A DNA stretch of 64,000 nt, taken from the NCBI GenBank assembly GCA_019057385.1, contig JAHQJS010000004.1, forward strand, positions 124,001 through 188,000, read 5' to 3'. This document shows, one piece after another, positions 27,401 to 35,270 of this stretch. The notes beneath the pieces are model-generated. The model searched no databases and was not told the origin of the DNA. It saw only the letters and a list, made by a program, of their open reading frames with translations. Source of the stretch: Candidatus Borrarchaeum weybense (GTDB taxonomy: Archaea > Asgardarchaeota > Sifarchaeia > Borrarchaeales > Borrarchaeaceae). Made by a program: the position numbers and the translations under genes. Position 1 is the stretch's first letter. Each line of letters opens with the position of its first letter.

Positions 27401-28129
27401 AATTAAATTTCAATCCTTATTACTTAAGGAATTCTTTTGCAACTTGTTTATAATCATAGTTCTTATGGCGAGATCAAGATAATTTCAATCCTTATTACTT
27501 AAGGAATTCTTTTGCAACGATATCCATTCATGAACAATACTTCGAGTTTATCTTTAATTTCAATCCTTATTACTTAAGGAATTCTTTTGCAACATGAGAT
27601 AAAAAAGAAACGAGAAGAAGAGGAAAGACAAAAAATTTCAATCCTTATTACTTAAGGAATTCTTTTGCAACCCGAAGGAAAGTCTCCGTAGTCTCCAGAT
27701 CCACTACCAGTATTTCAATCCTTATTACTTAAGGAATTCTTTTGCAACTTTCTCAACGCGCTTTTTATACGTCGCCTTTAACTCTTATTTCAATCCTTAT
27801 TACTTAAGGAATTCTTTTGCAACGAACGACAGAGCAAAAAGCCCTATTGTTAGCAACGAAAGAATTTCAATCCTTATTACTTAAGGAATTCTTTTGCAAC
27901 TCCGCCAGATTTTAGGAGAAAATTAAAACTTCTTAGAGAATTTCAATCCTTATTACTTAAGGAATTCTTTTGCAACTTAATTGTAAATTCGATTCTACAA
28001 AGACCTGCTGCTTTTATTTCAATCCTTATTACTTAAGGAATTCTTTTGCAACCTAAGATAAACTCAAAACCAATATCTGAATATGTTGTATGATTTCAAT
28101 CCTTATTACTTAAGGAATTCTTTTGCAAC
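24433..28129 (-). CRISPR. Type I-B CRISPR array, 49 repeats and 48 spacers
   Basis: Forty-nine near-identical 37-base repeats, spaced about 76 bases apart, with 36-47 base spacers. In plus-strand form the repeat begins ATTTCAATCCTTATTACTT and ends AAGGAATTCTTTTGCAAC. Reverse complemented it ends GGATTGAAAT, the usual 5' handle of I-B crRNA, so transcription should run right to left from a leader beside the cas genes. The first base of the leftmost repeat is changed (C for A), which fits the trailer end. The stem TCCTTA-TTACT-TAAGGA is the likely Cas6 hairpin. Spacers are unique except for one tandem triplet (26608-27063). Repeats do not encode proteins, though they stay open in some frames. 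Confidence 0.98.
26608..27063. repeat. Tandem duplication of three spacer-repeat units in the array
   Basis: The 228-base block 26608-26835 (three spacers with their repeats) is followed by an identical copy at 26836-27063. This is a recombination duplicate inside the array, not new acquisition. Confidence 0.95.
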
Positions 28130-28614
28130 CCTAGTTTATATTGAAGATAAGATAGGTAAAAAACCTTATGGTGCACCCTTTTCAGAGGCTGTTTGTGCTG
28201 GAGGGGCAATTGAGCTCTTCTTTATAAATACCAGCAGAAAACGCTCTCCAGGGAAGCCTTTATGACATTGCTCCTTTGGGTATGACACTGCCATTTTTGC
28301 TGGTCGTGCTTTTGATCACCTCCTTATAAATACCAGCAGAAATAGCCCTTTATAAAGGCTCTAAAAAAGTGCAAAATCGAGCGGCAAAGAGTTCAGACTG
28401 CACACTAAGAAAATTAAAGGAAAATCAACTGATTTTAACACCTAAGAGGTTGCTATCTACCATTTTATTAAATAATGCTACTTAAAACACATTTAAAATT
28501 CATTAAATCCTTTTGCGCCTCATATGAATACTATGAATAAAGAAGCCGACGTATTTTTGCCATAAACACCAGTTCCCAGTTAAATGATACTCACAACTTT
28601 TATCGAGCGAAGAC
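28130..28614 (-). promoter_or_regulatory. CRISPR leader with tandem promoter-like repeats
   Basis: The 550 bases between the array and the cas operon hold no convincing gene. TTATAAATACCAGCAGAAA occurs twice, at 28222-28240 and 28324-28342, 102 bases apart. On the minus strand each reads as a BRE-like segment followed by TATTTATAA, so both could start transcription toward the array, about 60 and 165 bases before the first repeat. A third TTTATAAAG lies just beyond. TCACAACTT (28591-28599) and AAGTTGTGA (28666-28674) form an inverted pair around the cas promoter. Confidence 0.6.
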
Positions 28615-28643
28615 TTTATATAGCCATTATGGAAATATATTTC
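28615..28643 (+). promoter_or_regulatory. cas operon promoter with GGAAATATATTTC palindrome
   Basis: TTTATATA (28615-28622), eight bases, then GGAAATATATTTC (28631-28643), identical in sequence and distance to the nurA-herA promoter. The first cas-operon ATG follows at 28679. An inverted repeat TCACAACTT/AAGTTGTGA flanks the promoter. Confidence 0.6.
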
Positions 28644-28678
28644 TATATAGTACCTATATTTCAATAAGTTGTGATCAT

Positions 28679-29590
28679 ATGCTTCAAATATTTCCCAAAC
28701 TCAATCTTGCACAAACTCAAGCAAAAAGTGACTTGCGTATAAACAATTATTTCTGGAAAGAATTTATGGATTTTTATGTGCCTTGCCTTTATATGAAAGC
28801 AGGATATCACCACTTTTCCTGTATATTGCATGGATCGCTCTATTTTAACCTCGGTAAACAGTTTTGTGTTAATTGTGGTGTTCATATCGCCCCTCATACC
28901 TCTCTATCTCTTTGCAATGCATGTTATCAAACTAAAGATACGGCACATCTTCTCTGTATTTTAAAGGGAGCTGGTGCCCCCTATGCCAAACTTTGCGATT
29001 TAGAGAATCCACCTTGTCACGATCTTTACAGAATAGAATCATTTTGCAAAACTGAACACATAGTATACATCGGAAGATTTGGATCACTTTTCAAAGTTGG
29101 TGTAACACGGAATTCACGGAAAGAAAATTCGGGTATCCATTCAAGGTTCTTAGATCAGGGACTTGATGAAGCCTTCATCATTTCTCAAGAACTTACACTT
29201 CCAGAAGCGCAAAGACTTGAAGCGAAATTATCTACGCTTCTAAGAATTCCCAAGTGGATCAGCTTCCCAGAAAAAGTGGAAAACATCATAAAAAATGCTA
29301 AAATGAATGATTCTTCAGATAAAGACGCCATTTCCGCAAAAATGAACTCAATTAGAACAATGCTGACCAAATTCGTACCAGAAGAGGCTGTTTCTCACGC
29401 TATTGTTGATCGCGCATATATGATTGGATACATCCACACTGATTGTCTTGAATGGATCTCACGACCCGAACAGTTAGAAGGAGAAGTAGTTGTAGCTAAA
29501 GGAAATGTTTTGATTACGCGACTTGGCTCAAATTATTTAGTTTATGATTTGGCCAAACTTCAAGGGCGAGAAATATTACTCGGAGGCTAA
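28679..29590 (+). CDS. DUF2797 family protein (zinc ribbon, GIY-YIG-like), first gene of the cas operon
   Basis: A 303-residue protein of the DUF2797 type. A zinc ribbon is visible as C-V-N-C-G ... C-N-A-C-Y (about 62-81) with two later cysteines (C-D-L ... P-C-H-D). The core then reads V-Y-I-G-R-F-G-S-L-F-K-V-G-V-T-R, followed by R-F-L-D-Q-G-L and R-L-E-A-K-L, resembling GIY-YIG nuclease motifs with the arginine and glutamate in order. The function of the family is unknown. Its stop lies two bases before the cas1 ATG and its last codons hold the cas1 SD (GGAGG), so it is translationally coupled to cas1. It is a candidate accessory adaptation or processing factor. Confidence 0.8.
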   Translation: MLQIFPKLNLAQTQAKSDLRINNYFWKEFMDFYVPCLYMKAGYHHFSCILHGSLYFNLGKQFCVNCGVHIAPHTSLSLCNACYQTKDTAHLLCILKGAGAPYAKLCDLENPPCHDLYRIESFCKTEHIVYIGRFGSLFKVGVTRNSRKENSGIHSRFLDQGLDEAFIISQELTLPEAQRLEAKLSTLLRIPKWISFPEKVENIIKNAKMNDSSDKDAISAKMNSIRTMLTKFVPEEAVSHAIVDRAYMIGYIHTDCLEWISRPEQLEGEVVVAKGNVLITRLGSNYLVYDLAKLQGREILLGG

Positions 29591-29592
29591 AT

Positions 29593-30615
29593 ATGATCGT
29601 CTTCGTCTCAGATCACGGGTCAAAAATTGGAAAACATGGTGAACGTATAAAAGTCACATCGCTTACTGGTGAGAAAAAAGAATATTCCGCTGTAAAAATC
29701 TCAGAGATTGTCATCGAAGCCAATGTTTCTATAAGTTCTCAAGTTCTCAAACTTTTAGCTCGACATGGTGTTCCTGTTCTTTTTGTTGGCAATCATAGGC
29801 CTTATGGCATTTTCCATCCATATGTCTCTCATGGGACAATTCTGACACGAAGAGAACAACTAACTGCGTATCATGATCAAAGAGGCACAAAAGCAGCCAT
29901 TGCCTTCGCTAAAGCAGCCATTCAAAATAAAGCATTCTTTATCAACTCACTCTTAAGAAATCGAAAGAAAACTCAACCAGAATTAGCTCAATCTTTAGAA
30001 GAAACGTATGAAAAAATAATCCAATTATCTAGTCTTGTGGATAACCACAAAGGTCATGTTGATATGATTAGAAACGCTTTGATGGGCATCGAAGGTAAAG
30101 CTACCGATTATTACTTCGAACAACTTAAAAAAGTGATACCGGACGACTTTCGTTTTAATGATCGAAATCGACGGCCTCCTCAAGATCCTGTAAATTCATT
30201 GCTCAGTTATGGTTACTCTGTATTAAATACTCGTGTGCTCTGCTATGTGATCTTAGCTGGACTTGATCCATTTTGTGGCTTCTTACATGCAGATCGATCT
30301 GGGAAACCATCTCTTACTCTTGATATCATCGAAGAATTTCGCCAGCCTATCGTAGACAGGATCGTGCTAAAGCTTGTTACCAGACGCATGATTGACCCCA
30401 ATAAAGACTTCGAAAAGAAAGATGGTATGTGCTTTATGTCTCAAAACGCTAAAACAACTTTGCTTGAAGCGCTGTTCGAGCGCTTTAGGACTTCAGTAAA
30501 ATATCACGATAAAAACGTGAAATTTGAAAATGTGATCTTTAAACAGACACGGCAACTTGCTGCATTCTTCATGCATCGTATTCCTGATTATGTACCGTTT
30601 ATCCCAGGGTGGTAA
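29593..30615 (+). CDS. cas1: CRISPR integrase Cas1
   Basis: A 340-residue Cas1 of I-B type. The beta-rich N-terminal domain and helical C-terminal domain are of usual length. Metal-site residues are seen in G-I-E-G-K-A-T (glutamate), F-L-H-A-D-R-S-G-K-P-S-L (histidine) and L-D-I-I-E-E-F-R-Q-P-I-V-D (glutamate/aspartate). With Cas2 it integrates new spacers at the leader end of the array next door. The gene overlaps cas2 by seven bases and follows the DUF2797 gene by two. Confidence 0.97.
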   Translation: MIVFVSDHGSKIGKHGERIKVTSLTGEKKEYSAVKISEIVIEANVSISSQVLKLLARHGVPVLFVGNHRPYGIFHPYVSHGTILTRREQLTAYHDQRGTKAAIAFAKAAIQNKAFFINSLLRNRKKTQPELAQSLEETYEKIIQLSSLVDNHKGHVDMIRNALMGIEGKATDYYFEQLKKVIPDDFRFNDRNRRPPQDPVNSLLSYGYSVLNTRVLCYVILAGLDPFCGFLHADRSGKPSLTLDIIEEFRQPIVDRIVLKLVTRRMIDPNKDFEKKDGMCFMSQNAKTTLLEALFERFRTSVKYHDKNVKFENVIFKQTRQLAAFFMHRIPDYVPFIPGW

Positions 30616-30902
30616 CTATTCCCGATCAAATTGTCACTTATGATATCCCTAATGACTCCTTAAGAAAGAAGATATCCGATAAATTGCTCGATTACGGCCT
30701 TTCCCGAATTCAATTCAGTGTCTTTCAAGGACGCCTCAGCAGGAATATGATCGAAATGCTGGCGATTGAAATAAAGGAATTGTTAGATAAACAAGATGGG
30801 GACATCCGTATCTTCACAATTTGCGGAATTTGCCTGAAAAAGACTCTTCTCATCACCAATAACCCTACTCCAGTTAAAGGAGGCATCTTGCAAGTATGTT
30901 GA
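30609..30902 (+). CDS. cas2: CRISPR adaptation protein Cas2
   Basis: A 97-residue ferredoxin-fold protein. It opens I-V-T-Y-D-I-P-N-D-S-L-R-K-K-I, with the conserved aspartate after the first strand, and has R-I-Q-F-S-V-F-Q-G in the second strand, typical of Cas2. The start is GTG 30609, overlapping the end of cas1. The C-terminal part is somewhat longer than usual and ends in a sequence overlapping the start of cas4. It bridges Cas1 dimers in the integrase complex. Confidence 0.93.
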   Translation: MVTIPDQIVTYDIPNDSLRKKISDKLLDYGLSRIQFSVFQGRLSRNMIEMLAIEIKELLDKQDGDIRIFTICGICLKKTLLITNNPTPVKGGILQVC

Positions 30903-31477
30903 TATCAAAAAGTCTCTGGTTCACTCCAGAAGCCGTCCGCCAACATGTGTATTGCCCTCGAATTACATACTTTAGATATGTAGATGATACTTCTGTGCAA
31001 ATGACGATAAAAATGAAAAAAGGCGTAGATGACCACGAAAAAACGTTACGCGGAAAAAATACTTCTAATAGAAGAAGTAATGTTATCCGATATTATAACC
31101 TTAGACTGGAAAACCCGTATTTCCGCTTGTATGGCTTGTTAGATGTTGCAGAAGTAAAGGATAGTGAAATATATCCCGTAGATCGAAAAACTGGTAAAGC
31201 CCCTGAACATGGAGTTTATCGCCCTCATCGATTTCAGTTAGTTGCAGAAGCGTTTCTCATAGAAGCTAATTTCGGAAGAGACGTCTCTAAAGGAGTTATT
31301 GAATATAGGAACGCAGGGAGGAGAGTGGTAATTCTCTCTATAAAGGATAAATTAGAGTTCATAAATATATTAAATAAAATGAGACAAGTTGTTTCTCAAG
31401 AAAAATTACTGAAACCAACTCCTCACCTCAGAAAATGCACGGATTGTGAATATTGGAAAAAATGTAGAAGAGTTTAA
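30896..31477 (+). CDS. cas4: CRISPR adaptation nuclease Cas4
   Basis: A 193-residue RecB-type exonuclease. It shows one N-terminal cysteine (V-Y-C-P-R), then G-L-L-D-V-A-E-V, Y-P-V-D-R-K-T-G-K and R-F-Q-L-V-A-E-A, which match the D/E-x-K nuclease core and QhxxY-like helix, and a C-terminal C-T-D-C-E-Y-W-K-K-C cluster. These four cysteines should hold a 4Fe-4S cluster. The aspartate-lysine pair (D-R-K) is present. Cas4 trims prespacers at the PAM end. It overlaps cas2 by seven bases; 245 bases separate it from cas8. Confidence 0.95.
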   Translation: MLISKSLWFTPEAVRQHVYCPRITYFRYVDDTSVQMTIKMKKGVDDHEKTLRGKNTSNRRSNVIRYYNLRLENPYFRLYGLLDVAEVKDSEIYPVDRKTGKAPEHGVYRPHRFQLVAEAFLIEANFGRDVSKGVIEYRNAGRRVVILSIKDKLEFINILNKMRQVVSQEKLLKPTPHLRKCTDCEYWKKCRRV

Positions 31478-31722
31478 ATAAAAAATCAATAAATATCACT
31501 TGAAGGCTTATATTGAATATAATGAAACAATTATCTCTCAAGAAAAAACTATGATAATTTAAATAGTTGATAGACAAATTGTCACAGAAAAGCAATGACA
31601 TATCTGCTTCCGCAGAGTACTGATGACGAACTTTAGGTATACAAAACTCTCATGTGGGCGGGGGGTTACTACGATTTTCAAGCATCAACGCTATTGGAAT
31701 CACATATAAAGGTGAGAAATTG
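31478..31722 (+). promoter_or_regulatory. Gap between adaptation and interference cas genes
   Basis: The 245 bases between cas4 and cas8b hold a TATA-like AATTTAAATAG near 31556-31566 and a small hairpin TCTGC-TTCC-GCAGA at about 31605-31618. A separate promoter for the Cascade genes is possible. No ORF here is supported. Confidence 0.35.
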
Positions 31723-33525
31723 ATGTTAAAACCAATTAGAGAGTTAGGAAAATATCTAAGAGACAATAAAAATTTGAACCAACTTCAGATTTTAACTGAA
31801 TCATCTAAACTTAAAAATACAAAAAAGATGATTTGCGTAGTTTTCAGTAAAGAAGAAGAGGGACTTGCTTTTGATAACGTTTATATCGAAGATTTCGATC
31901 AAGAAAAGGCGGAAAAAATACTTTACAGAACCTTTAGGCATGCTCGATATGATGCCACATTAACAGCGAAAATAACTAAACCCGATATGATTGAGAAAAG
32001 ATGGACTCTGTGGTTTGGTAAATATTTTGAGAAGTTTAAAGATGTTTTTCCAGAACTTGATTCATTAAAAGAAGCAGTCGAATCAAATAAAGATAAACTA
32101 ATTGAAGAAATTTCAGAAAAATACACGTCACTTGATAAAACAGAGAAAAGGGGCTGTCTTGTTACTATCAAGATAAAAGAAGGACGCAATGAAAAATATT
32201 TAGCAGATATTCCAGAATTTATTGAAATTTTTAAAACAACATCAATGGAGGATTTTTATTACAAGCACAAAGTAGAGTCTATAGGTGAAGGTACCTGTTG
32301 CTTGTGTATGAAAAATGAAAAAGTGATTCCAGCTTCGCCTTTTCCAGTTTTTACTGTAGATAAAGAAGGCTTCGCATATGGTTTTGATCGGGCAAATTCT
32401 TGGAAACAATTACCTATTTGTATAGAATGCACATTGGATTTGCAAGCTGGTAAGGGTTTTTTGAAAAACAAGCTCTCATTCATTCTTTATGGGTATCAGT
32501 ACTTTGTTATACCACATTTTATATTCAAAGAAATTTCAAGCGAAATAATCGATGAAATAGAATATAGGGGACGCAAAGATTATAGAAATGGCTTACTTAA
32601 TGCAGAGGAAGATATTTTGGAGGAAATGAAAGAAAAAGGCGATATATTGAATTTAATATTCGTTTTCTGTAAACCAAAACAGCAATTTTTTGACATTATA
32701 CGATACAGCGAAGATGTTTCTCCATCCTGGATAAAGAAGATGTATGATGATTTTGATGCTACTAATCGAAAAATGATTTTCAAACAAAAAAATTTGAAAG
32801 TAATATTGGGGGATAAATGGTCAGAGGGTTTCAGAAAGGGACAATGGGCTGGTAAAAGCATTAAAAATTTGAATTTATCAGGTATAGTTAAAACATTTTT
32901 CCCGACTAACTTTATTGATATCTTAGGAAATATTTTAGACCAAGAAAAAATGCACGACTATTATTTACTAAGTTCTTTAATAAAGCCGATAAGGGAACAA
33001 CATGGGCAAGGTAATGAATGGAGTGAGAAATTACTCACTCTTAAATCATTTTATTTATTTAACTTTCTTTTAGATTTGAATTTGGTTCATACAAGTCATT
33101 TTAAAAGCAAGCAATGTAAAGAGATGAACTTTATGAAAGAAACAAAGTATAGGCGATTAGAGGAATTTTTTAATGAATTCCAGAACGCCTTTGACACATC
33201 TGATAAGAAGGCAATTTTCTTAGAAGGTGTACTTGTGAATTTTCTTTTAAGCGTGCAGTATGCACAACGAGGATCAACGCCATTCAGAAAAAAGCTATAT
33301 GGACTAAAACTAGATAAAAGAAAAATTAAAAGACTTTTACCAGTAATTATAGAGAAGTTCAGAGCATATAACACCGCGTATCCCAATTTGGAAGCGTTAA
33401 TTTCGAAATATTTTGTTGAAGCCGATGAAAATGGTTGGAAGGTATCAGATAATGAATTAGGTTATTATTTTGCGCTTGGATTAAATCTTGGAAAATTTTT
33501 TAAAGGAGGTGATAAGCTTGAGTGA
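31723..33525 (+). CDS. cas8b: Type I-B Cascade large subunit Cas8b (Csh1/TM1802 family)
   Basis: A 600-residue protein. A treble-clef-like zinc site is visible as C-C-L-C-M ... L-P-I-C-I-E-C, followed by L-D-L-Q-A-G-K-G-F-L, typical of the TM1802/Csh1 family. The start at 31723 is chosen because GGTGAG lies six bases upstream; a GTG at 31654 would add 23 residues with a glycine-rich opening. Cas8 recognises the PAM and recruits Cas3. It is followed by cas7 with an eight-base overlap, as in other I-B sets. Confidence 0.9.
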   Translation: MLKPIRELGKYLRDNKNLNQLQILTESSKLKNTKKMICVVFSKEEEGLAFDNVYIEDFDQEKAEKILYRTFRHARYDATLTAKITKPDMIEKRWTLWFGKYFEKFKDVFPELDSLKEAVESNKDKLIEEISEKYTSLDKTEKRGCLVTIKIKEGRNEKYLADIPEFIEIFKTTSMEDFYYKHKVESIGEGTCCLCMKNEKVIPASPFPVFTVDKEGFAYGFDRANSWKQLPICIECTLDLQAGKGFLKNKLSFILYGYQYFVIPHFIFKEISSEIIDEIEYRGRKDYRNGLLNAEEDILEEMKEKGDILNLIFVFCKPKQQFFDIIRYSEDVSPSWIKKMYDDFDATNRKMIFKQKNLKVILGDKWSEGFRKGQWAGKSIKNLNLSGIVKTFFPTNFIDILGNILDQEKMHDYYLLSSLIKPIREQHGQGNEWSEKLLTLKSFYLFNFLLDLNLVHTSHFKSKQCKEMNFMKETKYRRLEEFFNEFQNAFDTSDKKAIFLEGVLVNFLLSVQYAQRGSTPFRKKLYGLKLDKRKIKRLLPVIIEKFRAYNTAYPNLEALISKYFVEADENGWKVSDNELGYYFALGLNLGKFFKGGDKLE

Positions 33526-34540
33526 ACTAAACAGAACAGAGATTGTGTTTTTGTATGATGTAATGTATGCAAACCCAAATGGAGACCCAATGGAAGAAAA
33601 TAGGCCTAGAATTGATGAGGAAACTAGTATAAATATTGTGACCGATGTACGATTGAAAAGAACAATACGGGATTATTTCCTGACATTGATTGGCAACGGA
33701 GATGAAAGGCTTAAGGGGCAAGACGTTTTTATAAAAGAGGTAAGAGACTCAGAGGGGTACCTCTACGATGCAAAGACAAGGGCCAAAGATTTTCTAAGAG
33801 AGGAAGAAGAAACATTTTCGGAAATAAAAGAAAAACTTAAAGATGAAATTTGCTCTAAATGTATAGACATTCGACTTTTTGGAGGCGTAATTCCGCTAGA
33901 GTTTAAGATCAGTAATAAAACTGAAAAAGGCTCAATAACTCTAACAGGACCAGTACAATTTAAATTTGGGAGATCACTTCATCGCGTAGAGGTAAAATAC
34001 ATTCAAGGAACCGGGGCGTTTGCTTCAGATTATTCAGAAACTAAAAAGAGCACGCAGTTCACGTTTAGAGAAGAGTATGTTCTTCCATATTCACTGATTT
34101 GCTTCTACGGTATTATAAACGAAAATGCTGCAAGAACAACTAAATTAACTGAGAACGACATAAACCTGCTTTTGGAAGGCGTATGGGATGGGACAAAGAA
34201 TTTAATTACTAGATCAAAGGCTGGACAAGTGCCAAGGTTTTTATTGAAGGTCGTTTACAAGGAGACCAATTTTCACAGAGGCGATTTAGATAAAATGATT
34301 AAATTGGTGTCCGAAGGAGAAGAAGAGAAGATAAGGGATATCTCTGAGGTAAAACTGGATATTTCAGAGTTGGTGAGTACACTAAAAGAATACAAAGAGA
34401 AAATACACAGAATAGAGCTTAAGGTTGATAATAGAGCAATATTCACAACAAACGGACAAGATTTTACAAGTAACGAATTAAAAACGAAATTAAAAGAGAT
34501 AGGACTTCAAGAAAATCAAATTGGAGAATTAAACTTCTAA
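33518..34540 (+). CDS. cas7: Type I-B Cascade backbone subunit Cas7 (Csh2 family)
   Basis: A 340-residue RAMP protein that lines the crRNA backbone. It opens with I-V-F-L-Y-D-V-M-Y-A-N-P-N-G-D-P and later L-F-G-G-V-I-P and G-P-V-Q-F-K-F-G-R-S, hallmarks of Csh2/Cas7b. The start is a TTG at 33518 behind a near-perfect AAAGGAGGTGAT at 33502-33513; an ATG at 33488 has no such site and would overlap cas8 more. It overlaps cas8b by eight bases and is followed by cas5. Confidence 0.95.
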   Translation: MSELNRTEIVFLYDVMYANPNGDPMEENRPRIDEETSINIVTDVRLKRTIRDYFLTLIGNGDERLKGQDVFIKEVRDSEGYLYDAKTRAKDFLREEEETFSEIKEKLKDEICSKCIDIRLFGGVIPLEFKISNKTEKGSITLTGPVQFKFGRSLHRVEVKYIQGTGAFASDYSETKKSTQFTFREEYVLPYSLICFYGIINENAARTTKLTENDINLLLEGVWDGTKNLITRSKAGQVPRFLLKVVYKETNFHRGDLDKMIKLVSEGEEEKIRDISEVKLDISELVSTLKEYKEKIHRIELKVDNRAIFTTNGQDFTSNELKTKLKEIGLQENQIGELNF

Positions 34541-34550
34541 GGGTTGAATT

Positions 34551-35270
34551 ATGGTAAATAGAATACTAGTATTTGATCTCTGGAGTGACTTAGCACACTT
34601 TAGAAGGATAGAAACTACGACATCTCCTCTTACCTATCCTTTTCCTACGGGAACTACAATAGCCGGTCTTCTTGGGGCCATCTCAGGTCTTCCAAGAGAT
34701 TCATACTATAATTTGTTTTCTAGGGAAAGTATCGAATATTCATTTCGAATTCTGAATCCTATAAAGAAAATTGTTATTCCAATCAGCATAGTAAAAACAG
34801 ATGATCCTAGTTGGATCTATTTGTGGAAACTTAAAGATCCTAGGACACCCACTCCATATGAATTTGTAAAAGATCCAAAATACAGATTGTATATACATTT
34901 TAAAACTTTAAAGCTTGAAAAGACGTATAAGACGTTAAAAAACCTTCTAGAGAACCATCAAACTATTTATACACCTTACCTTGGCATTAGTGAGATGATT
35001 GCTAATTTTAAGTTTATTGGAGACATAAAAGCCATCCCGATTCAAATTGAAAATAAACCTGAGTATTTACATAGCGTAGCGAGTATAAAAACTATCAAGA
35101 TAGTTCCAAAAGAAGGAAAATATGGAAGAGAAACAATACCTCTCTATATGGATAATGAAAGGATCGTTCTCGAATATGGTACTGTTATTTACGAAGCAAA
35201 CGGTAAACCGCTCAATTTTTGTGACAGCACTATTTATGATGTAGATGGTGAAAATGTCTCCTTTCTTTAA
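34551..35270 (+). CDS. cas5: Type I-B Cascade subunit Cas5
   Basis: A 239-residue RAMP protein of the Cas5b/h type. The first strand is followed by S-D-L-A-H-F-R-R-I-E-T-T and then S-P-L-T-Y-P-F-P-T-G-T-T-I-A-G-L-L-G-A-I, the signature of the family. It binds the 5' handle of the crRNA in Cascade. It lies ten bases after cas7. The cas3 start lies inside its last codons. Confidence 0.95.
   Translation: MVNRILVFDLWSDLAHFRRIETTTSPLTYPFPTGTTIAGLLGAISGLPRDSYYNLFSRESIEYSFRILNPIKKIVIPISIVKTDDPSWIYLWKLKDPRTPTPYEFVKDPKYRLYIHFKTLKLEKTYKTLKNLLENHQTIYTPYLGISEMIANFKFIGDIKAIPIQIENKPEYLHSVASIKTIKIVPKEGKYGRETIPLYMDNERIVLEYGTVIYEANGKPLNFCDSTIYDVDGENVSFL

Noticed and set aside
24692..28265. ORFs with repeated F-N-P-Y-Y-L-R-N-S-F-A-T or F-Q-S-L-L-L-K-E-F-F-C-N units
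   Set aside because: They are translations of the CRISPR repeat, kept open by its 37-base sequence and spacer lengths. No SD or family supports them.
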